61,302 nt of DNA, taken from an uncultured Elioraea sp. (GTDB taxonomy: Bacteria; Pseudomonadota; Alphaproteobacteria; Acetobacterales; Acetobacteraceae). Both the position numbers and the translations under genes were made by a program. A model generated the notes under the pieces. It had not been told where the DNA came from. It did no database searches and saw only the letters and a list, made by a program, of their open reading frames with translations. The stretch is taken from NCBI GenBank assembly GCA_937928775.1, contig CALFVI010000016.1:1-61302 (forward strand), in the 5' to 3' direction. Shown piece by piece: positions 35,572 through 45,001 of this stretch (positions are counted from its first letter, which is position 1; each line of letters begins with the position of its first letter).

Positions 35572-38208
35572 GTGACGGAGCCCACACCTGCCCCGCCCGA
35601 CCTCGCCTCACTCCCCACCCCGCTCGCCGCCTGGTTCGCGCGCCGGGGCTGGCGGCTGCACCCGCACCAGCGCGCTGTGCTTGCGGCGGCGCGCGCTCGC
35701 CGCTCCGTCCTCCTGCTCGCCCCCACCGGGGCGGGTAAGACGCTTGCCGGCTTCCTGCCCAGCCTCGCCGACCTCGCCGCCGCACCCCGCCCTGGCCTGC
35801 ACACGCTCTACGTCTCTCCCCTCAAGGCGCTCGCCGCCGACATCGCCCGCAACCTCGAACGCCCTGTCGCCGAAGCGGAACTTCCCATCACCCTCGATGT
35901 GCGCACCGGCGACACCGACCAGGCGACGCGCCGACGCCAGCGCGAGGCCCCGCCCAACATCCTGCTCACCACTCCCGAAAGCCTCGCCCTCCTCCTCTCC
36001 TTTCCGGACTCCGCCCGCCTGTTCGCAGGCCTCAGCAGCGTGGTGGTAGATGAGATCCATGCGCTGGTCGGCACCAAGCGGGGCGATCAGCTCGCCCTCT
36101 GTCTTGCCCGCCTCGGCACGCTCGCCCCTCGTGCGGTGCGGATCGGCCTCTCCGCCACCGCGCCGTGGCCGGATCACCTCGCTGCCTTCCTCTCAGCCGA
36201 CGGGCGGGGGACGGGGGTGGACAGGATCGAGGCTCCGGGCGGTGCAGCCCCAACGATCGAGATCCGCCTGCCCGAAGGGCCCCTGCCCTGGTCTGGCCAC
36301 ATGGGGCTGATGGCAGCGGGGGAAATTTACCGCCTGATCCGCGCCCACCGGTCGACTATCGTTTTCGTCAACACCCGCGCGCAGGCGGAACTGGTGTTCG
36401 CCGCGCTGTGGCGGCTGAACGACGAGGCGCTGCCGATCGCGCTGCATCACGGCAGTCTCGCGCGGGACCAGAGACTGAAGGTCGAGGCGGCGATGGCGGC
36501 GGGCAGACTGCGCGCCGTGGTCGCCACCTCCTCGCTCGATCTCGGCATCGACTGGGGCGAGGTCGATCTCGTCGTCCAGGTCGGCGCACCGAAGGGCGTG
36601 TCGCGGCTGCTGCAGCGAATCGGGCGGGCCAACCATCGCTGGGACGAGCCCTCGCGCGCGGTTCTCGTTCCTGCCAACCGCTTCGAGTTGCTCGAGTGCC
36701 TCTGCGCTCTGGATGGCGTGCGCGAGGGAGCACTCGACGGCGACCCACCCCCGCCGGGCGGGCTTGATGTGCTCGCGCAGCACGTCATGGGCACGGTCTG
36801 CGCCGGGCCGATCCGCGTCGATGAGCTTTATGCCGAGGTGACCCGCGCCGCCCCGTATCGCGACCTCTCACGCAAGGACTTCGAAGACGTGGTCCGCTTT
36901 GTCGAGGATGGCGGCTATGCCCTCTCGGCCTATGAGCGCTACCGCCGCCTCTTCCGCGATGCCGAAGGCAGGCTCCACCTCGCCGATGAGCGGGCGGCGC
37001 GGCGCTGGCGCCTCAACATCGGCACCATTGTCGAAGCGCCCCTCCTTAAGGTGAAGCTCGGGCGCGGCTTCGGCGGGGCGACCTTGGGCGAGATCGAGGA
37101 ATATTTCGTCTCGCTCCTCAACCCGGGCGACACGTTCCTCTTCGCTGGCCGCCTTCTGCGCTTCGACCGTTTGCGCGAGACGGTGGTGGAGTGCTCGCCC
37201 GCGCATGGTGACGACCCCAAGGTGCCGGCCTATGCCGGCGGACGGCTGCCACTCACCACCTTCCTCGCCGATCGCGTGCGCAGGCTCCTGCAGGATCCCG
37301 CTCTCTGGCAGGGCCTTCCACCCGACGTGGCCGAGTGGCTCACGCTGCAGCGCAAACGCTCCCGCCTGCCTGGGCCGAACGACCTTTTGGTCGAGACCTT
37401 CCCGCGTGGCGGGCGGTGGTTTCTCGTCGCCTACTGCTTCGAGGGCCGGAACGCGCACCAGACGCTCGGCATGCTGCTGACACGGCGGATGGAGCGCGCG
37501 GGCTTTCGCCCCTTGGGCTTCGTCGCCACCGACTACGTGCTCGCCGTGTGGTCGGCGGAGAAACCGCACGACGTGGCCAGGCTCTTCGACGAGGAGATGC
37601 TGGGCGAGGATCTCGAGGAGTGGATGGCCGAATCGTCCCTGCTCAAGCGAACCTTCCGCCAGGTCGCGGTGATCGCGGGCTTGGTCGAGCGGAACCACCT
37701 CGGGGGAGCGAAGACCGGGCGGCAGGTGACAGTGAACACGGACCTCCTCTACGACGTGCTGCGCAAGTACGAGCCCGACCATGTGCTGTTGCGCGCCACC
37801 AGGGCAGATGCTGCGCGCGGCCTCGTCGATGTCGGCCGGGTGGCCTCGTTGCTTCGTCGCGCCCGCGGGCGCATCGTGCACATGGCCCTCTCGCGCGTCT
37901 CCCCGCTTGCGGTCCCTGTCCTGCTCGAGGTCGGCAAGGAGAGCGTCGCCACCGGCGAGGGGGAGGATGCGCTGCTCGCCGAAGCCGAAGCCGCGCAGCT
38001 CATCGCGGAGGCGCGCGGCGAGGCCGACCCCCCCGCTGCGACCCCGCCCCCGCTGCGGGGCGACCGCCCCGTCCATCCTGTCCACCGCGCCAATGTGGCG
38101 CGCGACCGCAAGCGCCGGGCGGGCGGCATCGCGCTCGGCACGCAGGGCCGCGCCACCTTGCGCACCATCCGCGCGCGACGCCAAGCTTCGCTACCCCTGC
38201 CCGAATGA
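35572..38208 (+). CDS. ligase-associated DEXH-box DNA helicase (Lhr core)
   Basis: An 878-residue superfamily 2 helicase. Walker A APTGAGKTL lies at residues 50-58, DEIH at 160-163, motif III LSATAPWP, motif IV IVFVNTRAQAE, motif V VVATSSLDLGIDWG and motif VI QRIGRANHRW. These are followed by the Lhr winged-helix and WYL-like C-terminal domain. The GTG start at 35572 gives TEPTPAPPDL. The frame is open far upstream but is antisense to the exonuclease gene. It overlaps the PdeM start by four bases (ATGA). Confidence 0.95.
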   Translation: MTEPTPAPPDLASLPTPLAAWFARRGWRLHPHQRAVLAAARARRSVLLLAPTGAGKTLAGFLPSLADLAAAPRPGLHTLYVSPLKALAADIARNLERPVAEAELPITLDVRTGDTDQATRRRQREAPPNILLTTPESLALLLSFPDSARLFAGLSSVVVDEIHALVGTKRGDQLALCLARLGTLAPRAVRIGLSATAPWPDHLAAFLSADGRGTGVDRIEAPGGAAPTIEIRLPEGPLPWSGHMGLMAAGEIYRLIRAHRSTIVFVNTRAQAELVFAALWRLNDEALPIALHHGSLARDQRLKVEAAMAAGRLRAVVATSSLDLGIDWGEVDLVVQVGAPKGVSRLLQRIGRANHRWDEPSRAVLVPANRFELLECLCALDGVREGALDGDPPPPGGLDVLAQHVMGTVCAGPIRVDELYAEVTRAAPYRDLSRKDFEDVVRFVEDGGYALSAYERYRRLFRDAEGRLHLADERAARRWRLNIGTIVEAPLLKVKLGRGFGGATLGEIEEYFVSLLNPGDTFLFAGRLLRFDRLRETVVECSPAHGDDPKVPAYAGGRLPLTTFLADRVRRLLQDPALWQGLPPDVAEWLTLQRKRSRLPGPNDLLVETFPRGGRWFLVAYCFEGRNAHQTLGMLLTRRMERAGFRPLGFVATDYVLAVWSAEKPHDVARLFDEEMLGEDLEEWMAESSLLKRTFRQVAVIAGLVERNHLGGAKTGRQVTVNTDLLYDVLRKYEPDHVLLRATRADAARGLVDVGRVASLLRRARGRIVHMALSRVSPLAVPVLLEVGKESVATGEGEDALLAEAEAAQLIAEARGEADPPAATPPPLRGDRPVHPVHRANVARDRKRRAGGIALGTQGRATLRTIRARRQASLPLPE

Positions 38209-38888
38209 CCGCCGCCCCTCTCCATCTCCTCGGCGAGCGGCTGATGCTCGACCCCTCCGGCGCTCTGTGGTGGCCGGCACGGCGCCTGCTGGCGGTCGCC
38301 GACCTGCATCTGGAGAAGGGTTCGGCTCTGGCCGCCCGGGGCTCGCTCGTTCCCCCCTACGACTCGCGCGCCACGCTGGAGCGGCTCATCCGGCTGGTTC
38401 GGCTGTACCGCCCCGACCGGCTTGTGCTCCTCGGCGACTCCTTCCACGATCCGAGGGGGGCAGCCCGGCTTGGGCAGGCGGAGCGCGAGGCGCTCACCAT
38501 CCTCTCCTGCCTCACCACGATCACCTGGCTTGCCGGCAACCACGATCCGGGACAGGCGGAGGAGCTGCACGAGCCCCCTCTTACCTTCCGCCATGTCCCG
38601 CGCGGAGGGGCGGGGGAGGTGGTGGGGCACCTGCACCCCAAGGCGGCGGTAACGATGCGCGGGGCGTGGGTGACGCGCGCCTGCTTCGTCGCCGACTCGC
38701 GGCGCGTGCTGCTGCCCGCCTTCGGGGCCTACACGGGAGGGCTCGATGTGCGCGACCCCGCCATCCGAGGCCTTTTTCCCCGTGGGGCGCGGGTGTTCCT
38801 GCTGGGTAGGGACAGGCTGTTCAGTTTCTCGTTGGCCGCCGCCGCCCCGCTTTGCGAACCGCCCGTGAAGGCCATGTCAGGGGCGTGA
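38205..38888 (+). CDS. pdeM: ligase-associated DNA damage response endonuclease PdeM
   Basis: A 227-residue calcineurin-like phosphoesterase. Metal motifs are VADLHLEKG (DxH), LLGDSFHD (GD), LAGNHD (GNHD) and GHLHPK (GHxH). This is the fourth member of the ligase-exonuclease-Lhr-PdeM set. The ATG overlaps the helicase stop, and its own TGA lies 11 bp before the photolyase ATG, with a GTGA overlap also possible. So the repair set appears to be transcribed together with the photolyase run. Confidence 0.92.
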   Translation: MTAAPLHLLGERLMLDPSGALWWPARRLLAVADLHLEKGSALAARGSLVPPYDSRATLERLIRLVRLYRPDRLVLLGDSFHDPRGAARLGQAEREALTILSCLTTITWLAGNHDPGQAEELHEPPLTFRHVPRGGAGEVVGHLHPKAAVTMRGAWVTRACFVADSRRVLLPAFGAYTGGLDVRDPAIRGLFPRGARVFLLGRDRLFSFSLAAAAPLCEPPVKAMSGA

Positions 38889-38899
38889 TCGGTTCCGCC

Positions 38900-40345
38900 A
38901 TGTCCGCCCCCGTGCTGCTCTGGTTCCGCCAGGACCTGAGGCTCGCCGACAACCCGAGCGTGCGCGCCGCTGTGGAAACCGGCCGGCCTGTCAGTCCGGT
39001 CTTCGTGTTCGATCGGGATAGCGCCGGTCGCTGGGCGCCGAGTGGCGCTGCCCTGTGGTGGCTGCACCATTCGCTCGCTTCGCTCGACCGGTCCCTGCGC
39101 GCGCGCGGCTCACGCCTCATCCTGCGCCGCGGGCGGTGGGAGGAGGAGATCCCTCGCCTGGCCGCCGAAACAGGGGCCAGCCTAGTCTTTGCCAGCCGCC
39201 TCTATGAGCCCTGGGCACGCGAGGCAGACAAGCGGGTGGCCGAGGCGCTGCGAGGGGCGGGTATTGAGATCCGCGGCGGCAACGCCTCCCTGCTGTTTGA
39301 GCCTTGGACGATCCGCACCAAGGCAGGCGGGCCCTACGGCGTCTACACCCCCTTTTCGCGCGCTTGCTTCGCTGCCGGCCCGCCGCCCATGCCCCTACCC
39401 GCGCCTGACCATCTGCCCGCCCCAGACAGCTGGCCTGGTTCGGACGAACTTGCAGCGTGGCGTCTTCTGCCCACCGCCCCTGACTGGGCAGGCGGTCTGC
39501 GCGAGACCTGGACCCCGGGCGAGGCGGGGGCCAAGGCGCGGCTTGAACGCTTCCTCGCGCGCGGCCTTGCGGCTTACGCCGAGACCCGCAACCGCCCGGA
39601 CCTCGACCTCACCTCGGGCCTTTCGCCGCACCTTCACTGGGGCGAGATCTCGCCGGGGCAAATCTGGCGTGCCGTCGAGGCTTCCGCCCACGCGGCCAGC
39701 CTGTCGGCCGAAACCTTTCTCAAGGAGCTGATCTGGCGGGAGTTCTCCTACCACCTGCTGTGGCACCGGCCAAAGATGCCGGACGAGCCCCTGAAACCCG
39801 AATTCGCCCGCTTCCCCTGGCGCGAGGATGCCGCCGGGCTGAAGGCGTGGCAGAGGGGGAGAACCGGCTACCCGATCGTCGATGCAGGCATGCGCCAGCT
39901 CTGGCACACCGGCTGGATGCACAACCGAGTGCGGATGATCGTCGCCTCCTTTCTGGTCAAGCACCTCCTGCTGCCGTGGCAAGCGGGTGAGGCTTGGTTT
40001 TGGGACACGCTGGTGGACGCTGACCTCGCCTCCAATTCCGCCTCGTGGCAATGGGTGGCAGGAAGCGGGGCAGACGCGGCGCCCTACTTCCGCATCTTCG
40101 CCCCCGTCACGCAGGGGCAGAAGTTCGATCCCCGAGGAGACTATGTGCGACGTTGGGTTCCCGAGTTGGCGAAACTTCCTGCCCCCGTCATCCACGCGCC
40201 CTGGACCGCGCGGCCGATCGTGCTGAAGGAGGCGGGGGTGGAGCTGGGGCGCACCTACCCGCGCCCGATCGTCGATCACGCCGCCGCCCGCGCCCGCGCA
40301 CTCGCCGCTCTCGCCACCATCACCCGCGACAAGGTTCCCGCCTGA
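38900..40345 (+). CDS. phrB: deoxyribodipyrimidine photo-lyase (class I CPD)
   Basis: A 481-residue FAD-dependent enzyme that splits cyclobutane pyrimidine dimers with blue light. The N-terminal antenna domain begins VLLWFRQDLRLADNP. The FAD domain shows LKELIWREFSYHLL, GRTGYPIVDAGMRQLWHTGWMHNRVRMIVASFLVKHLL and DADLASNSASWQWVAGSG, the class I signatures with the electron-relay tryptophans. Start MSAPVLLWF at 38900; a GTG at 38885 that overlaps pdeM would add five residues. The amine oxidase follows with no gap (TGA then ATG). Confidence 0.96.
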   Translation: MSAPVLLWFRQDLRLADNPSVRAAVETGRPVSPVFVFDRDSAGRWAPSGAALWWLHHSLASLDRSLRARGSRLILRRGRWEEEIPRLAAETGASLVFASRLYEPWAREADKRVAEALRGAGIEIRGGNASLLFEPWTIRTKAGGPYGVYTPFSRACFAAGPPPMPLPAPDHLPAPDSWPGSDELAAWRLLPTAPDWAGGLRETWTPGEAGAKARLERFLARGLAAYAETRNRPDLDLTSGLSPHLHWGEISPGQIWRAVEASAHAASLSAETFLKELIWREFSYHLLWHRPKMPDEPLKPEFARFPWREDAAGLKAWQRGRTGYPIVDAGMRQLWHTGWMHNRVRMIVASFLVKHLLLPWQAGEAWFWDTLVDADLASNSASWQWVAGSGADAAPYFRIFAPVTQGQKFDPRGDYVRRWVPELAKLPAPVIHAPWTARPIVLKEAGVELGRTYPRPIVDHAAARARALAALATITRDKVPA

Positions 40346-41671
40346 ATGCACGGTACCCTCCCTCCTCTGCGGCGCGAACGCGTCGCCGTCATCGGTGCGG
40401 GCATCGCAGGCCTGTCCTGTGCGTGGCTCTTGCGCAATGTGCACGACGTCGTGCTCTACGAAGCGGAATCGCGCCTCGGCGGGCATGCGGATACGCAAGA
40501 GGTCGAGGTCGCGGGGCAACGGATCGCGGTCGATACCGGCTTCATCGTCTTCAACGAGGTGAACTATCCGAACCTCGTCGCCCTATTTTCTGCTCTTGGC
40601 GTGGCGACAGAGCCCTCGGACATGTCGTTCTCGGTCGCACGGCTCGATCGCGACCTCGAATATGCTGGCGGCACGTTGGCCCAGCTCTTCGCCGACCCGC
40701 GCAACGCCCTCTCGCCCCGCTTCTGGGGCATGCTCGCCGACGTTCTGCGCTTCTACCGCCGTGCCCCTGACCTCCTCGCCAGCGCGGACGACACGCTTAC
40801 CTTGGGCGAGTACCTCGACCGCGCGCGCTACGGGGCAGCGTTCGTGCACGATCACCTTTTGCCGATGGGGGCAGCGATCTGGTCGGCCTCCGTGGCTGGA
40901 ATGCGCGCGTTCCCCGCCCGCGCCTTCGTGCAGTTCTTCCACAACCATGGGCTTCTGCGACTTTCCGGCCGGCCGCGCTGGCGTACGGTGACGGGAGGGT
41001 CGAAACAGTACGTGGCGAAGATCGCGCAGGTGCTTGGCCGCCGCGTACGGTCGGGTCGCCCAGTGGTGGCGCTGCGACGCGACGCGACCGGGATCTGGGT
41101 GCTGCGCGAGGGCGATGCGCCCGAACGCTTCGACCGCGCCGTGCTCGCTGTCCACGGCGACCAGGCACTCGCCTTGCTTGACCCGCCGACGGAGGCCGAA
41201 GCACGCATCCTCTCCGCGGTGCGCTACCAGAGGAACCGCCTTGTCCTGCACACCGACCCGGCGCTGATGCCGAGACGGAGGAGGGTGTGGTCCTCCTGGA
41301 ACTATCTCTCGACGGGGGCGGCCGATGAAACCAGAGCGGTTTCCGTCAGCTACTGGATGAACCGGCTGCAGAATTTGGACACGCGCTTGCCGCTCATTGC
41401 CTCGCTCAATCCGATCTTCGAGCCCGACCCGAGCACGGTGCTTGTCGAGCGGGTCTATCGCCACCCGCAATACGATCCCGCCATGCTGGCTGCGCAGAGG
41501 GCGCTGCCCGCCATCCAGGGGCGGGATCGCGTACATTTTTGCGGTGCCTGGTGCGGCTACGGCTTCCATGAGGACGGCATCGCCTCGGCGGTCAGCGTGG
41601 CCGAGGCGCTGGGGGCGCCACCACCCTGGCGCGCTGCCTCCGCCTGGGTAGGGGGAGAGGCCCTGCCGTGA
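40346..41671 (+). CDS. FAD-dependent amine oxidase-like oxidoreductase
   Basis: A 441-residue flavoprotein. The N-terminal dinucleotide motif is VAVIGAGIAGLSCAWLL, followed by GGHADTQEV and DTGFIVFNEVNYPNL, and a C-terminal FAD-contact region CGAWCGYGFHEDGIASAVSVAEAL. It matches the RSP1091-type family found next to DUF1365 and CFA-synthase genes in the RpoE-ChrR regulon of Rhodobacter, linked to fatty-acid modification. It starts directly after phrB and overlaps the DUF1365 gene as GTGA. Confidence 0.9.
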   Translation: MHGTLPPLRRERVAVIGAGIAGLSCAWLLRNVHDVVLYEAESRLGGHADTQEVEVAGQRIAVDTGFIVFNEVNYPNLVALFSALGVATEPSDMSFSVARLDRDLEYAGGTLAQLFADPRNALSPRFWGMLADVLRFYRRAPDLLASADDTLTLGEYLDRARYGAAFVHDHLLPMGAAIWSASVAGMRAFPARAFVQFFHNHGLLRLSGRPRWRTVTGGSKQYVAKIAQVLGRRVRSGRPVVALRRDATGIWVLREGDAPERFDRAVLAVHGDQALALLDPPTEAEARILSAVRYQRNRLVLHTDPALMPRRRRVWSSWNYLSTGAADETRAVSVSYWMNRLQNLDTRLPLIASLNPIFEPDPSTVLVERVYRHPQYDPAMLAAQRALPAIQGRDRVHFCGAWCGYGFHEDGIASAVSVAEALGAPPPWRAASAWVGGEALP

Positions 41672-42432
41672 GCGCTGCCCCCGCACACATCCTCACCGCG
41701 CAGGTGGTGCATGTACGGCACCGCCCGTTTCGCCATCGGCTCGACTACCGCATCTGGTCTCTCTTGCTCGATCTCGATCGCGCCGAGGAGGCCGCCCGCT
41801 CCTGTCGTCTCTTCCGCCTGGAGCGCCCGGGGCTGGTGTCGTTCCGGGCCCGCGACCACGGCGCGCGTGATGGGTCGCCCCTTCGCCCCTGGGTGGAACG
41901 GCAGCTCGCTGCGGAGGGCATCCCGCCCCCCGCCCGAATTCGTCTGCTCGCCCTGCCCCGGGTGTTCGGCTACGTGTTCAACCCAATCTCCCTTTTTCTT
42001 TGTTCGGATGCCGCCGGTCGCGACACCGCGGTCGTCTACGAGGTGAAGAACACGTTCGGCGACCAGCACGCCTACGTCGCCTCGCTCGCAGGCGAGGCCC
42101 CGCACCGCCACGCCGCGCGCAAGACCTTCCACGTCTCGCCCTTCATTGGCATGGATGCCCGATACCACTTCACCCTGTCTATGCAGAACGACCGCTTTGG
42201 CCTTGTGATTGAAGAAACCGAGGCGGGAGAGCGGCTTCTCACCGCCTCCATGGTCGGGCGGCTTGAACCGATGACGGACTCCGCTCTGGCGCGCGCTCTG
42301 CTTCGTTTCCCCTTCGTGACCCTGAAGGTCATCGCCGGCATCCACTGGCACGCCCTGCATCTTTGGCGGAAAGGGGCGCGTTACCATCCCTACCTGCCGC
42401 CGCCCAAGGTCGAACCTACGCCTGCCCGCTGA
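41668..42432 (+). CDS. DUF1365 family protein
   Basis: A 254-residue protein with the family pattern HVRHRPFRHRLDYRIWSLLLDLD at the N-terminus. It also has PRVFGYVFNPISLFLC, EVKNTFGDQHAYV and KTFHVSPFIGMDARYHF. Biochemical role is not settled; the gene almost always sits between the flavin amine oxidase and a CFA-synthase-like methyltransferase. GTG start overlapping the preceding stop shows translational coupling. Confidence 0.92.
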   Translation: MSAAPAHILTAQVVHVRHRPFRHRLDYRIWSLLLDLDRAEEAARSCRLFRLERPGLVSFRARDHGARDGSPLRPWVERQLAAEGIPPPARIRLLALPRVFGYVFNPISLFLCSDAAGRDTAVVYEVKNTFGDQHAYVASLAGEAPHRHAARKTFHVSPFIGMDARYHFTLSMQNDRFGLVIEETEAGERLLTASMVGRLEPMTDSALARALLRFPFVTLKVIAGIHWHALHLWRKGARYHPYLPPPKVEPTPAR

Positions 42433-42439
42433 GCCCGCC

Positions 42440-43669
42440 ATGTCGGTTTCCGAAAACGCCCTGTCCCGGCCAGCCGAAAGCTCCCCGCGCCCGCGTAGCC
42501 TTGCTGCGCGCGCCCTTCGCCTCGCCGGGCTGATCCGGTCGGGCGAGCTGACGCTGATCCTCCCCGACGGGTCGGTGCATCGGGTGGTCGGCGACCGGCC
42601 CGGCCCGTCCGCCGTGGTGCGCCTCTCGACTTTGCGGGCGGTGCGCCGCTTCGCCTTCGGCGGCTCGCTCGGCTGGGCGGAGGCCTGGCTGGCTGGAGAC
42701 TGGAGCACGCCCGATTTGCGGGCGGTGATGGCGCTTGCCGCCGCCAACGAGGAGGAGTGGCGGCACGTGCTGCGCGGCCGGCCCCTGGTTCGGTTCCTCT
42801 CACGCCTCGCCCACCGCGTCCGTCCCAACACGAAGCGAGGCGCGCGGCGCAACATTGCCGCCCACTACGACCTCGGCAACGAGTTCTACGCCGCTTGGCT
42901 TGACCCCACACTGACCTACTCCTCGGCCGAGTTCGCCAACCCCTCAGCTGAGACGCTCGAGGAGGCGCAGAGGCGGAAAGTGCGCAACCTCCTTGCCGCG
43001 CTCGACCTTGCCCCGGGTGCGCGCATCCTTGAAATCGGCTGCGGCTGGGGTTTCTTGGCCGAGACGGCAGCGCGCGAGTTCGGCCTCTCCGCCGTCGCCA
43101 TCACCCTCTCCAAGGAACAGCACGCCTTCGCCTCGGCCCGAATTGCCGCAGCTGGCCTTGCCGATCGGGTGGAGGTGCGGCTGCAGGACTATCGCGACGT
43201 GCGCGAGACGTTCGACGGTATCGTCTCCTGCGAGATGTTCGAGGCGGTGGGCGAGCGCTATTGGCCCGCCTTCTTCCGCACGCTGCACGATCGGCTTCGC
43301 CCGGGCAGGCGGGCAGTGCTGCAGATTATCACCATCGCCGACCGTTTCTTTAACGACTATCGCCGCAGCGCCGATTTCATCCAGCGCTACGTGTTCCCGG
43401 GCGGCATGCTTCCCTCGCCCAGGCGGCTGCGCGAGGAGGTAGCGCGGGCCGGGCTCACCTGGGCCTCCGACACCTGGTTCGGCGCCTCCTATGCCGAGAC
43501 CCTCGCGCGCTGGCACGCGCGGTTTCGCGCCGCCTGGCCCCAGCTTGCTGCCTCCGGCCGCTATGACGATCGCTTCCGTCGCCTCTGGGAGTACTACCTC
43601 CTCTACTGCGAAACGGGCTTCCGCGCCGGTTGGATCGATGTCGGGCGGATCGTGCTCGCCCGGCCCTGA
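42440..43669 (+). CDS. cyclopropane-fatty-acid-phospholipid synthase family methyltransferase
   Basis: A 409-residue SAM methyltransferase acting on unsaturated phospholipid acyl chains. The SAM motif is ILEIGCGWGFLAETAA. Family features include NIAAHYDLGNEFYAAWLDPTLTYSSAEF, CEMFEAVGERYW and FIQRYVFPGGMLPS. It could make cyclopropane or methylated/furan fatty acids, depending on its partners (amine oxidase, DUF1365) in the same run. Seven bases separate it from DUF1365. Confidence 0.93.
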   Translation: MSVSENALSRPAESSPRPRSLAARALRLAGLIRSGELTLILPDGSVHRVVGDRPGPSAVVRLSTLRAVRRFAFGGSLGWAEAWLAGDWSTPDLRAVMALAAANEEEWRHVLRGRPLVRFLSRLAHRVRPNTKRGARRNIAAHYDLGNEFYAAWLDPTLTYSSAEFANPSAETLEEAQRRKVRNLLAALDLAPGARILEIGCGWGFLAETAAREFGLSAVAITLSKEQHAFASARIAAAGLADRVEVRLQDYRDVRETFDGIVSCEMFEAVGERYWPAFFRTLHDRLRPGRRAVLQIITIADRFFNDYRRSADFIQRYVFPGGMLPSPRRLREEVARAGLTWASDTWFGASYAETLARWHARFRAAWPQLAASGRYDDRFRRLWEYYLLYCETGFRAGWIDVGRIVLARP

Positions 43670-43681
43670 CGGTCCTTCGCC

Positions 43682-45001
43682 ATGCCTCCGCCCACGGGGC
43701 GCCTGCCGCGCCGGATCCTCGCCGCGTACGGGCTCGCCGCCTTTCCGCTCGCCATCCTCGGGCTGCCGCTGAACGTTTACCTGCCGGCCTTCTGGGGCGA
43801 GACGATGGGGCTCGGCTTCTCCACCACCGGGGCGGTGCTGCTCGCCACCCGGCTTCTCGACGGTATCACCGACCCGCTCGCCGGTGTCCTGTCCGACCGC
43901 ACGCGCTCGCGCTTCGGCCGCCGCCGACCCTGGATCGCCGCCGGCGGTTTGATCGCCGCGCCGGCGGTATGGATGGTCTTCGTCCCGCCGGAAGGGTCGG
44001 GGACCTTCCATCTCTTCGTCTTTGCCTCCCTGGTCTATCTCGGATGGACTCTGATCAACGTCCCGCATTCTGCCTGGGGAGCGGAGCTCTCCACCGATTA
44101 TGACGAGCGCGCGCGCATCACCGCCTGGCGGGAGGCTGCGACCTTAGCGGGCATCGTCTCCTCGGCGCTCGTGCCTGCCCTTGTCCCGGGGGGGATTGCG
44201 TCTGACCTGCGCACGCTCGCGCTGGTCACCCTCACCCTCGCCGTTCCGGCCTTGCTCTTGCTTCTGGTCGCAGTGCCGGAACCCCCACCGCCGGCACAGC
44301 GCCCGCCCCGCCGGCCGCTGCGTGAAACCCTCGGCATCCTCGCCCGCAACCGCCCGTTTCTGAGGCTTCTCGCCGCCTGGATCGTGAATGGCGTTGCCAA
44401 CGGGCTTCCCGCCGCGCTGTTCCTGCTCGTCGTCACGCACCTTCTGCGCGCCGAGGCTGAGGCGGGCGTGTTGCTGCTCGCCTACTTCCTGGCGGGGATC
44501 GCCGCCGTTCCATTCTGGACCTGGTTGGCGAGCCGCACGTCCAAGCACCGCGCCTGGTGCCTCGCCATGCTGTGGGCTTCGGCGGTGTTCGCCTTTGTGC
44601 CTCTGCTCGGCCCAGGCGACTGGTTGGCCTTTCTCGTCATCTGCGTGCTGACGGGGGCGGCCTTGGGGGCGGATCTCGCCCTTCCGCCCGCCATCCAGGC
44701 AGACGTCATCGACCTCGACCACCTGGAGGGAGGCATGCCGCGGGCGGGGCTCTTCTTCGCCGCCTGGTCGATGGCGCAGAAGGGCGGCAATGCGCTCGCG
44801 GTGGGGTTGGGACTTCCGCTGCTCGAGGCGCTCGGATTTCGGGTGACGGAGGCCGGAGCGGAGGGCCTTGGCGCTCTCGTCCTCCTCTATGCGACGACGC
44901 CCATCCTGCTGAAGGTGGCGGTGGCGTGGCTGATGTGGCGTTTCCCCATCGATCGGGCGGAGCAGGGAGCGATCCGTGCCCGCCTCGCGAGCCGGGCGTG
45001 A
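43682..45001 (+). CDS. MFS transporter, GPH (glycoside-pentoside-hexuronide) type
   Basis: A 439-residue membrane protein with about 12 hydrophobic segments. The GPH signatures appear as TRLLDGITDPLAGVLSDRTRSRFGRRRPWI and NVPHSAWGAELSTDYDERARI. Substrate unknown. A transporter of this kind also occurs in the singlet-oxygen regulon next to the same neighbours, so it may move lipids or a stress metabolite rather than sugars (inference). The stop overlaps the phosphatase GTG by four bases. Confidence 0.9.
   Translation: MPPPTGRLPRRILAAYGLAAFPLAILGLPLNVYLPAFWGETMGLGFSTTGAVLLATRLLDGITDPLAGVLSDRTRSRFGRRRPWIAAGGLIAAPAVWMVFVPPEGSGTFHLFVFASLVYLGWTLINVPHSAWGAELSTDYDERARITAWREAATLAGIVSSALVPALVPGGIASDLRTLALVTLTLAVPALLLLLVAVPEPPPPAQRPPRRPLRETLGILARNRPFLRLLAAWIVNGVANGLPAALFLLVVTHLLRAEAEAGVLLLAYFLAGIAAVPFWTWLASRTSKHRAWCLAMLWASAVFAFVPLLGPGDWLAFLVICVLTGAALGADLALPPAIQADVIDLDHLEGGMPRAGLFFAAWSMAQKGGNALAVGLGLPLLEALGFRVTEAGAEGLGALVLLYATTPILLKVAVAWLMWRFPIDRAEQGAIRARLASRA

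Noticed and set aside
38880-38905. TGATC-like RpoE (-35) element before phrB
   Set aside because: It sits inside the pdeM stop region, and no matching -10 was found at the right spacing.
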